Of a stretch of DNA of 64,000 nt, positions 55,954 through 64,000 are shown piece after piece (positions within the stretch are counted from its first letter, which is position 1; every line of letters starts with the position of its first letter). The position numbers and the translations under genes are program-made. Source of the DNA: AP-15 sp963698995 (lineage in GTDB: Bacteria; Pseudomonadota; Alphaproteobacteria; ATCC43930; CGMCC-115725); contig CAVOTD010000069.1 in NCBI GenBank assembly GCA_963698995.1, forward strand, positions 148,575 through 212,574, written 5' to 3'. The notes beneath the pieces were generated by a model that did not search any database, was not told the origin of the DNA, and was given only the letters and a program-made list of their open reading frames with translations.

Positions 55954-56928
55954 TCAGACTGTCAGAACGGTCGAGCCCGTAGTTTTGCGGGCTTCGAGGT
56001 CGCGATGCGCCCGGGCAGCATCGCGTAGCGGATAGGTCTGATTGATCGCCAGCTTAACGGCCCCACTCTGGACGACTTCGAACAGCTCTCTGGCGGCTGT
56101 CAGCAGACCGTCTCGGCTCGCCGTGTAGGTGTTCAAGGTCGGGCGGGTCAGGTACAGCGAGCCTTTGGCCGCGAGTATCCCGATATCTACCGGTCCGATT
56201 GCTCCCGAGGACTGTCCGAAGGACACCATGAGTCCGAGCGGAGCCAAACAGTCGAGCGACTTGTAGAACGTGTCCTTGCCGACCGAATCGTAAACGACCG
56301 GCAGCTTTTTGCCATTGGTCAGCTCGTTGACTTTGGCCACGAAATCCTCGTGTTTGTAGAGGATCGGGTAATCGCAGCCGTTCTGCTTGGCCAAAGCAGC
56401 CTTTGCCTCGTCGCCGACAGTGCCGATCACGGTGGCTCCGAGGTGCTTTGCCCATTGGCAGACGATCAGGCCAACGCCACCGGCAGCCGCATGGATCAGG
56501 ATCGTCTCGCCGCGCTTTACTTGATGGGTACGGCGAACGAGATACCAGGCGGTCATTCCTTTCAGCATCATCGCGGCCGCCTGCTGGTCGGTGATGCCGG
56601 CAGGCAACGGGACGAGACGGTCGGCAGGCATCACCCGCTCGTCGGCATAGGCGCCGATCGGCCCGCCGGCATAGGCGACGCGGTCGCCCGGCTTCAACCC
56701 GCTGACCCCGGGTCCCACCTCCTCGACGACCCCCGCGCCCTCGGAGCCGAGGCCGCTCGGCAGCGGCAGCGAATAAAGGCCGCTGCGTTGATAAGTATCG
56801 ACGTAGTTGAGCCCGACCGCCTTGTGGCGGAGGCGAACCTGACCTTGGCCGGGCTTGCCGACCTCGACTTGCTGCCACGACAAGACATCCGGACTGCCGG
56901 GTTTCTCGAAGCGTATTGCGTGCGCCAT
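55954..56928 (-). CDS. NADPH:quinone oxidoreductase, QOR type
   Basis: A 324-residue zinc-free MDR enzyme. GroES-like N-terminal domain with NYVDTYQRSGLYSLPLPSGL, then the Rossmann fold with AAAGGVGLIVCQWAKHLGA near residue 150 and VYDSVGKDTFYKSLDCL. It reduces quinones with NADPH in one-electron steps. ATG 56928 lies after GGGTAGGG. The frame is open further upstream through the neighbouring gene. Confidence 0.92.
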   Translation of the reverse strand: MAHAIRFEKPGSPDVLSWQQVEVGKPGQGQVRLRHKAVGLNYVDTYQRSGLYSLPLPSGLGSEGAGVVEEVGPGVSGLKPGDRVAYAGGPIGAYADERVMPADRLVPLPAGITDQQAAAMMLKGMTAWYLVRRTHQVKRGETILIHAAAGGVGLIVCQWAKHLGATVIGTVGDEAKAALAKQNGCDYPILYKHEDFVAKVNELTNGKKLPVVYDSVGKDTFYKSLDCLAPLGLMVSFGQSSGAIGPVDIGILAAKGSLYLTRPTLNTYTASRDGLLTAARELFEVVQSGAVKLAINQTYPLRDAARAHRDLEARKTTGSTVLTV

Positions 56929-56962
56929 GACCCTACCCCGCGGGTTTTGAAGGACCCGAACG

Positions 56963-58994
56963 CTAGCGCACTCGGGCGAGAGTTTCGAGCAAACTCTCAG
57001 GGTCGGTAAGCGGCAGCGAGCAGACCGGACCATCGCAGACATACGCTGCCGGTTTCCCGGCGACGAGACCTTTGCCGGACGCTGGGTGGTCTGCCGGCAG
57101 CGACCCGATCCGGCGGCAAGGTCAGAACTACTCGGTTCGGCAGCGACACCCGGTAAACGGCGCGACGCAGGGCTTGCGTTGCCGGGTGGTCGTTCTCTCC
57201 GACGACCACGATCTGCAGCGGTTTGATCGAGCAACTCGGCATTGTTCAGCAAGGTCGCGAGCGGGAAGAAGTTGCCCGCGAGTTCTCCGGAAAACGTCTC
57301 GACGATGGCCTCGGCCCGGCGTCGATAGGCCTCGTCGCCGGTTAAGATCGCCAGCCGTGTCAGCACCCCGACCAGCGTCCCATTGCCGGCGGGGACGGCG
57401 GCATCGGCGGCGGTTTTGGCGCGGGCGATCAGCCCCGCCGTATCGTTTGCTGCAAAGAAATAGCCGCCCTCGGCCGCGTCCCAATAATAGCGATCGAGGA
57501 TCGCCACCCAGTCGCGGGCCTGCGTCAAGAACCCCGTCGTTGCCGGTCGCCTCATGGAGCGCGAGAGCGGCGCGGCAGAGATTGGCGTAGTCGTCGACAC
57601 TCGCCGGATGCCGCGCGCTGCCGCCGCGCCAGCTGTGCAGCAGGCGCCCGTCGGGCGCCGCCATGTCGCGTCGGATAAAATCGAAAGCATCGCGGGCGAG
57701 CTCGACCCAGCCTGGCCGCTCGCAAACCAGCCCGGCGTTCGCCATCGCGGCGATCATCAATCCGTTCCAGTCGGCGAGTACCTTGTCGTCCCAGCCGGGC
57801 CGGACCCGGTCCTCTCGCGCCCGGAACAGCAGCGAACGGCAAAAGGCCAAGATGCGCTCGGTTTCGTCATCGGCTAATGCCGGCGCTTTCGAGCGATTGA
57901 GGATGGTCTTGCCTTCCCAATTGCCGTCCGGGGTGACGTCGTAGCAGCGCTTGAACAACGCGGCGTGTTCGCCGAGGGCCGCGTCGATTTCAGCCTCGGA
58001 CCAGACGTAGAACTTGCCCTCCTCGTGCTCGCTGTCGGCGTCGAGGCTGCTGGCAAATCCGCCCTCCGGCGTCAGCATCTCGCGGCCGACCCAATCGAGC
58101 GTCTCGTCAACCCGCTGCAGATAGAGCGGGATTTTTGGTCTCCTGCCAGACCAGCGTCAGCAGATCGACGAGCTCGGCATTGTCGTAGAGCATTTTCTCG
58201 AAATGCGGCACGAGCCAGCGGGCATCGGTCGAATAGCGGGCGAACCCGCCGCCGAGATGGTCGTAGATGCCGCCCTGGCTCATCGCATCGAGCGCCTTGA
58301 CGACGGCGTCGCGGTAGGGCGTCCGACCGGTGCGCTTCCAGGCGCGCCACAGCAATTCGAGGATCCCGGTCTGCGGGAATTTCGGCGCGCTGCCGATGCC
58401 GCCATGGAGCTGGTCGACCTCGCGCAGCAATCGTTCGGCGATCGGGTCGAGCTGCTCCCGGCCGATCGGGCCGCCGCGTTCCGGCCGGCCGAGCCTTTGC
58501 AACGCCTCGCGCAACGCCACGACGTTCTTGGCGACTTTGTCGCGGTCCCGCGCATAGGCGTTGCTCATCGCTTCGAGGATCTGTGGGAAGCCGGGCCGCC
58601 CCCAACGCTGCTCGGGCGGGAAATAGGTTCCGCCCCAGAACGGCTCGCCGTCGGGCGTCAGGAACATCGTCAGCGGCCAGCCGCCCTGCTCGCCCATCAG
58701 CGCCAGCGCATGCTGATAGATCGCGTCGAGGTCGGGCCGCTCCTCGCGGTCGACCTTGATGTTGACGAACAGCTCGTTCATCCGCTCGGCGATTTGCGGG
58801 TCCTCGAAGCTCTCATGCGCCATCACGTGGCACCAATGGCAGGCGGCATAGCCGATCGAGAGCAGGATCGGCCGCCCGGCGGCCTTGGCGGCGCCGAGCG
58901 TCGCCTCGCTCCACGGCTGCCAGTGAACCGGGTTGTCCTTGTGCTGGAGGAGATAGGGGCTCGTCTCCTCGCCGAGACGGTTGCGGTCCATCAT
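56963..58994 (-). CDS. DUF255 thioredoxin-domain protein (YyaL/SPATA20-like), frameshifted
   Basis: About 675 residues after correction. Thioredoxin-like N-terminus with NPVHWQPW, GYAACHWCHVMAHESFED and NIKVDREERPDLD, then an (alpha/alpha)6-type domain with HLGGGFARYSTDARWLVPHFEKML, GWDDKVLADWNGLMIAAM and LARDWVAI-like WVAILDRYYWDAAEGGYFF. Four one-base homopolymer gains at 58132-58136 (T5), 57532-57535 (C4), 57222-57224 and 57104-57106 account for the breaks; removing them yields a stop at 56963-56965. The protein's role is unknown. Confidence 0.85.
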
Positions 58995-59118
58995 AACTCC
59001 CGATGATCGCATAGCAGCGTTGCCGCCGGCGGGCGCGACGGTTTAGGTTTCCTACCTTACCTCACAAACGGCGGCGTGCGACACTCGCTCCGCTATAACC
59101 ACCAAATGGAGAAACTGA

Positions 59119-59490
59119 ATGGCAAGTGCGCCGGCCGACCCGCCGCTGTTTTATGCGCGGCACATCTTCATGTGCACGAATGTGCGGCCTGAGGGCCATC
59201 CCCGCGGCTGTTGCAGTGCTCGCGCCGCAGAGGCCGGGGGTGTCGAGAAGCTCCGCGCGTACATGCGGGAGAAGGCGAAGCAGCTGGGGATCGAGAATAT
59301 CCGCTGTAACGCCGCAGGCTGCCTCGACCGCTGTGAGTTTGGCCCGAACATGGTAATTTACCCTGAGGGCGTGTGGTACCGGTACGAATCCACCCAGGAC
59401 ATCGACGAGATCCTGGAGACGCATGTCAAAAGCGGCGGCCGGGTCAGGCGGCTGATGCTCCAGCCAGATCAGCTTCCGCCGAAGCACTGA
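59119..59490 (+). CDS. Thioredoxin-like [2Fe-2S] ferredoxin
   Basis: A 123-residue small ferredoxin. Four cluster Cys positions show as IFMCTN, HPRGCCS, and CNAAGCLDRCEFGPN; the fold resembles NuoE/Shethna-type proteins. It precedes mnmE, which is a usual pairing in alphaproteobacteria. ATG 59119 follows GGAG. The electron partner is unknown. Confidence 0.88.
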   Translation: MASAPADPPLFYARHIFMCTNVRPEGHPRGCCSARAAEAGGVEKLRAYMREKAKQLGIENIRCNAAGCLDRCEFGPNMVIYPEGVWYRYESTQDIDEILETHVKSGGRVRRLMLQPDQLPPKH

Positions 59491-60822
59491 GGGCCCGGTC
59501 GGCTCTCTTCCGACACGATCTTCGCCCCGGCAACCGCGCCGGGGCGAGCCGCGATCGCCATTCTCCGCCTCTCTGGCCCGAGAACGGCCGAAGTCATCTC
59601 TCGACTGGCCGGGGACCTTCCTCCCCCACGCTCGGCTCGACGAGCACGCCTTGTCGAACCGGTAAGCGGAGACCAACTCGACGACGGGCTGGTCCTGTGG
59701 TTCCCGGGGCCGCGGAGCGTCACCGGCGAGGATGTCGCCGAGTTCCATCTGCATGGCAGCCGCGCCGTGCTCGCCGGCGTCATGCGCGCGCTTGGCCGGC
59801 TCGGGCTGCGGCTTGCCGAGCCCGGCGAGTTCACCCGCCGCGCGTTCCTGAACGGCAAGCTCGATCTGCTGCAGGCCGAGGCGATCGCCGATCTCGCCGC
59901 CGCCGAGACCGAGGCGCAGCGCCGTCAGGCCTTGCGCCAGCTCGACGGCGAGCTCGGCGGCCTTTATCGGGACTGGCGCGACCGGCTGACCCGCCTTCTC
60001 GCCCATCTCGAAGCGGCGATCGATTTTCCCGACGAGGAACTGCCCCTCGGAGATCGAGGATCGGATCGCTCGCGAGACCGGCGCCCTTGCGGCCGAGATC
60101 GAGCGCCACCTCAGCGACGGACACCGCGGCGAAAGGCTGCGGGACGGCATCAGCGTCGCGATCGTCGGCCCGCCAAACGCCGGAAAATCGAGCCTTCTCA
60201 ATCGCATAGCACGCCGTGATGCAGCGATTACCTCGCCGATCGCCGGCACCACGCGGGATATTATCGAAGTCGCGATCGATCTGCAGGGCTACCCTGTCGT
60301 CCTCGCCGACACGGCCGGGCTACGCGACAGCGGCGATCAGATCGAGCGCGAAGGGCTGCGCCGAGCCATGCAGCGGGCCGAGCGAGGCCGAGATCAGGCT
60401 GTTCGTCTTTGACGCCGGCCATTTGGCCGACGCGCACGGGGCGACGGCCTGGCCCGGACCCGATACGCTCCTTGTCGCGAACAAAATCGATCTCGTGGCC
60501 GCGACGCAGGGTGATCTGCCGAGCGCCGCCTTTCCGGTTTCGGCGCTGACCGGTGAGGGCATCGACGACACTATTGGCGGCGCTCGGCGAGCGGGTGGCG
60601 CAAAACTACGCGATCGAGGCGCCGGTTCTGACCCGCGCGCGGCACCGCGAGGCGCTCGAAGAGGCATTGGCATCGCTGCACCGCTCGCTTTCCGCGGCCC
60701 TCGCCGAATTGCGCGCCGAGGACCTCCGGCTCGCCCTGCGCAGCCTCGGCCGCATCACCGGCGCCGTCGACGTCGAAGATTTATTGGACGTAATCTTCCG
60801 CGATTTCTGTATCGGTAAATGA
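59491..60822 (+). CDS. mnmE: tRNA uridine-5-carboxymethylaminomethyl modification GTPase MnmE, frameshifted
   Basis: About 440 residues. Folate-binding N-terminal domain TIFAPATAPGRAAIAILRLSG and EFTRRAFLNGKLDLLQAEA; G domain with GPPNAGKSSLLN, GTTRD, DTAGLRD and NKID; C-terminal FCIGK motif. Three indels at 60043-60046 (C4), 60378-60379 and near 60571 break it. No ATG, GTG or TTG is in frame between the ferredoxin stop (59490) and DTIFAPA at 59512, so the start codon may be lost to another error. With MnmG it modifies U34 of tRNAs; mnmG is absent next to it. Confidence 0.9.
60805..60822 (+). other. Possible integration site in the mnmE 3' end
   Basis: TTCTGTATCGGTAAATGA at the end of mnmE matches, at 15 of 18 positions by my recollection, the 3' trmE target of SGI1-family islands (TTCTGTATTGGTAAGTAA). 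The similarity is partly forced by the conserved FCIGK codons. Composition changes right after it. No second copy or integrase gene is in the window. Confidence 0.35.
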
Positions 60823-61083
60823 ACGATCGACAGGCCTTGATATTATCTGAAACTCAGACTTATGTCTTTCACGATATGTTAATTACCGTTATGCAAGATA
60901 ACCAGAAAATGACCATTCGGAAAGATGGCCTCTAGTTACAATAGAATACGGAGTGTATACTTAGTTAGTTTGAATATGCTGCCAATGTATGTCCCGTCGA
61001 CTTCTTCCCTCTTTCTATAGGTAAGCCCAAGTGGGTCAAGGCTGGGTCTCCGAGATGGGCTCCGCTTGTCTTCTACCTCGGCC
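60823..61083. other. AT-rich non-coding stretch after mnmE
   Basis: About 260 bp of markedly lower GC than the preceding 60 kb; no gene, repeat or hairpin that I can support. Its left edge is the mnmE stop codon. Confidence 0.5.
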
Positions 61084-61443
61084 TGCGGATTGGTGCTCGA
61101 CGCCGCCAAGGGCATCGAGGAGCAGGCCTGCAAGCTCTTCGAGGTCTGCCGGCTGCGCGACATGCCGATCATCACTTTCGTCAACAAGCTCGCCCGCGAG
61201 GGCCGCGACCCGTTCACCTGTTGGACGAGATCGAGCAGTCGTTGGCGCTCGATGTCACCCAGGCCTCTTGGCCGATCAGCATGAGGCGCGACTTTTCAGC
61301 ACCTATGACCTCTTCGCCGATGCGCTCCTGTTGTTCGAGCGCGGCGTCTACGACCAAGCCGCTGAGCCGGTCCGGTGCAGCGGCCTCGACGACGCGAAAT
61401 TGCCGCGGCTGTTGCGGACAGAAGCACTCGCCAAATTGTCAGG
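61084..61443 (+). pseudogene. prfC: Fragment of peptide chain release factor 3
   Basis: About 120 codons of RF3 survive, from CGLVLDAAKGIEEQ through EVCRLRDMPIITFVNKLA, LLDEIEQSLALDVTQASWPIS, STYDLFADALLLFERG to PVRCSGLDDAKLPRLL. They correspond to the middle of the G domain; both ends of the gene are missing. Two single-base frame changes lie near 61215 and 61290. RF3 helps recycle release factors. The fragment could be a decayed duplicate, the edge of an island or an assembly joint. Confidence 0.8.
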
Positions 61444-61761
61444 AATTGTCTCGATGCTCGGTAGTTCCATCTTCATCCGCGGTCTCCTAGCTCGAGACCG
61501 TAGGGCGGAGGCCGTCCCGACGTTTCGGCGCGCCTGCGGTCTATCACGATGGCATCGAGTCGTGCAGACGTCTCGGTGCATGCGGCCGCAAGCCAGCGCC
61601 TTCAGCTGCCATGTACGTTTGGCCACTAACTCGCTATGGTATTCAAGGCGCAACCGCGGCCAGGAAATGCTCGCACGTACCCGCTGATCAGAATGCGGCG
61701 CAACCGCTTTTCGCGTCGAGACCTCATCCGAGGAACTACACAACACCCATAGGCTCCTTCC
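61444..61761. other. Region without a supported gene
   Basis: About 320 bp after the prfC fragment. GC is high again, but the frames (for example a plus frame to 61687) show no motif and no plausible start. Possibly remnants of other broken genes. Confidence 0.4.
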
Positions 61762-63299
61762 ATGATCGAATTCAACGATGTCGCCATCGAACAAATATTC
61801 GGGAAAGAGGCCGCAGAAGACGAGACGCCGGATCGGTTAAAAGGAATATTTCTTCCGTAACAAGGCATATGAAAACGTTATTCTCGATCTCCCCATACGG
61901 ATTTTAGTTGGACATAAGGAATTGGTAAGAGTGCCTTGTTGAAGGTTTCTTACCTAGAAGAGTATAGAGTTTGGTGTTCCAGCACTATGGTTGCGGCCTG
62001 GGGAGGTAAATAGCCTTATTTCTTCCGACACAGACTCCCTTATTCGTCTCATAGAACAATGGAAATCCGGCCTATCTAGCCTAGTCTCTACGGAGGCCTT
62101 TGAGCATTTGACAGGAATGCCGGTGCTATCTTCCAGTCCGCGACCCTCGCGTGGCCGACTACTAGATATTGTAGCCAATATGCTAAACTCTGTATCCGTG
62201 CCAACACACCACAGTGCTCTGGCTGCGACCTTTATTCGGAAGAGAAAATTACGGATATACCTTGACGACCTAGATCGGGGCTGGGAAGGGCAACTCCGGG
62301 ATATTCGAGGGATTTCTGCGCTACTCAACGCCCTTCGGGACCTTACAAATGATAATCCCGGGTTGCAATTCCGCTTGGGTCTTCGGTCTGACGTATACTT
62401 TCTGGTGCGGACATCCGATGAATTGACAGATAAAATTGAAGCATCTGTAATTTGGCTATCATGGACCAATCATGAGATTTTACATTGATGGCGAAGAGGG
62501 TTGAAACATATTTCGGGAACCCCATAGATGAGACAAAACTAGTTAAACAACGCCAAGATCTAATTGCCGCCCATCTACATAATGTGATGACTGATATATT
62601 TAGAGGTCGAGGAAAATGGGACAAGTCAAGATTTACCAAGTACTCCTCTCTCTCACAAGACAGCGGCCACGGGATCTCGTAAAACTGTGTCATGGCGGAG
62701 CAAGGGCGGCTTTCCAACGACAAGGGCATCTTATTGAGTCCGCGGATTTCCAATCCATCTTTGAAGCTTACTCGCAGGAGAGACTACAAGATATCGTGAA
62801 CGAGTTTCGCACGGAGCTCCCGAACATTGAAAATCTGCTATTTGGAATGAAACCTACGCGTATCGAACGGAAGACCGCGACGTCGTATCAGTATAGTAAC
62901 GACCAGCTTATAACCAAAATTACCAATATCTGTGGTCAAAATGCTAAGTTTGTATTTGCCAACAATCGCGTTGGCACGCCTCGCGAGCTGGCGCAATTTA
63001 TGTACAAAATCGACTTTATAACCGCTAGGAAAGTCCTAGGTGATGGAATGATCGATAGGAAATATTTTGACCAAAGCAGATATCTGCAAAACCAGTTTAC
63101 CGAGTTTGGATATGACTGGGAGATCCATCCGGCTTACCGATGGGCACTGCAGCCAGGAAATCTTCAGGAGATTTTCAACAAACTTCAGCTAGATGCAGAA
63201 GAGAGTGGAGGTCGATTTAGGGATATCCGGTCGCCACCACACAGTCCGGCATTGCAAGAGAAGCCGAGAAGGCCCCGAGTGTTACCAAGTCGCGGCTAA
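61762..63299 (+). CDS. P-loop ATPase, Sll1717/KAP-like family, frameshifted
   Basis: About 510 residues. The N-terminus MIEFNDVAIEQIFGKEAAED, then YFFRNKAYENV, DLPIRILVGHK and a Walker A GIGKSALLK (recovered by restoring one G near 61919), Walker B RIYLDDLDRGWEG and later DLVKLCHGGARAAFQ are typical of the Sll1717-type ATPases. Five single-base indels (near 61839, 61919, 61962, 62487 and 62635) break the frame. Base composition is AT-richer than the rest, which suggests horizontal transfer. The family's function is not settled; a role in defence is speculation. Confidence 0.7.
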
Positions 63300-63938
63300 A
63301 AAGTGGCTCTCAGTACGCTCACCAAGGTGGCCGCACTTGGGTAAGATAGGAGAGAGAAGCCGCAAAGGAAGAACCAGAGGGAGGCCCACCGAGCGAGCGG
63401 GTATCGGTGACTTTGTGACCAATACCATTCAGTGAGAATTTGGATCTTCATATTTTTTAGGGTGTCGCCGTCGATTGTTGGCAAACGATCACGATAGTCA
63501 TCGATGTCTGTGTCAACATAGTCGGGATTTCTTATGCGAGACAGGTCTTTCAGCAGTGAGTAAAAATGAGGCAACGGGAGAAAGTTGAGCTCGCGTTCAG
63601 CTAACGCGACTGCATCTGTGTATTGCTTAATTTTTAATGGACAGAATATAGCGAACAATGAAGAGCCAAGACCGGTTAGAAATTATCCGAAGTACAGAAG
63701 ACGGAGGCGCGAGGTCTAGAAATTCTCCGGAGACGCTCCCGAACAACGTTGTTTCTACGTGCTCCGAAAAATAGTTGTTTGCGAGCTGTAGGGCAGAGAC
63801 AATATGTTGATTGAAAATAATGATATATCCAATAAATGGCATGATTATTGTTATTTGACGATTTTGGAGTTTCCAATTGTTCGTAACGTGTCCCAAGAGG
63901 GCGTAGGCATGTTGGACATCCTCTTTCTTTGGCGTCAA
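63296..63938 (-). CDS. Hypothetical membrane protein, frameshifted
   Basis: The minus strand encodes an AT-rich protein in two frames: TTG 63938 to about 63660 (MTPKKEDVQHAYALLGHVTN, then a TM segment IIMPFIGYIIIFNQH) and on to 63296 (CPLKIKQYTDAVALAERELN, RNPDYVDTDIDDYRDRLP, then a C-terminal TM WASLWFFLCGFSLL). One indel near 63650 joins them to about 210 residues with two TM segments. No family is recognised. It converges with the ATPase gene and shares its low GC. Confidence 0.5.
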
Positions 63939-64000
63939 GGGGACAGTTTACGTGATAGGGGAGCTTCCGGTGAGTTTTTGCTTGAGGGATAGCGTTGGTA

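Noticed and set aside
60936..61217. Minus frame in the AT-rich gap after mnmE
   Set aside because: Overlaps the prfC fragment in antisense and shows no protein-like pattern.

Overview
The window reads as a chromosomal segment of a high-GC alphaproteobacterium, most likely a Rhodospirillales-type organism. Supporting evidence: the block dnaQ-coaE-aroE-PPDK regulator / hemE-hemH-hemJ-rho, a [2Fe-2S] ferredoxin gene beside mnmE, a Tim44-like gene beside mltA and secB, IalB-family and MmcB-family genes, a ccm system I cluster, and TPR-rich sugar transferases. The species cannot be named from the sequence alone.

Layout. 0-8.6 kb: end of a peptidoglycan gene pair (possible MurL plus a MurD2-like ligase), a glutathione transferase, a large hybrid sensor kinase, an MFS transporter and tRNA-Ala(CGC). 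8.8-16.8 kb: YggT, NnrU, two alpha/beta hydrolases, argG with a diverged C-terminal remnant beside it, rlmN, an IalB-like protein, DinB and GNAT proteins. 16.8-20.2 kb: minus-strand cytochrome c maturation operon ccmABCDEG. 20.5-26.2 kb: an AMP-forming CoA ligase, a repeat-containing secreted protein, a LysR regulator, a DcaP-like porin and a PagL-like lipid A deacylase. 26.3-32.7 kb: a 2OG-Fe(II) oxygenase coupled to a TPR/O-GlcNAc-transferase-like protein, then an ABC importer. 32.7-42.4 kb: three tandem DUF2846 lipoproteins, lysS, an SbmA/YddA-type ABC exporter, mmcB, a second TPR sugar-transferase, hldE and smr. 42.4-47.2 kb: lutABC (lactate oxidation) lying between smr and mltA, then Tim44. 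47.4-60.8 kb: secB, dnaQ, coaE, aroE and the PPDK regulator on one side and hemE, hemH, hemJ and rho on the other side of a 330-bp divergent gap that is the best candidate for the chromosomal replication origin; then quinone reductase, a DUF255 thioredoxin-fold protein, ferredoxin and mnmE. 60.8-64 kb: a lower-GC accessory stretch with a prfC fragment, a Sll1717-type P-loop ATPase and a membrane protein, sitting where mnmG/rsmG/parAB would normally follow mnmE.

The sequence carries about two dozen single-base indels, mostly in short homopolymers, including in genes expected to be essential or strongly conserved (rho, hemH, mnmE). Their density rises toward the right end. I therefore treat most broken genes as probable sequencing or assembly errors rather than true pseudogenes, and give whole-gene coordinates spanning the frames. 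The exceptions I regard as real remnants are the argG C-terminal copy and the prfC fragment.

Functional themes: envelope building (MurD2, MltA, HldE, LysM-free lipoproteins, porin, PagL-like enzyme), haem and cytochrome c supply (hemE/H/J, ccm), protein and RNA housekeeping (lysS, rlmN, mnmE, secB, rho) and sugar modification by TPR enzymes.
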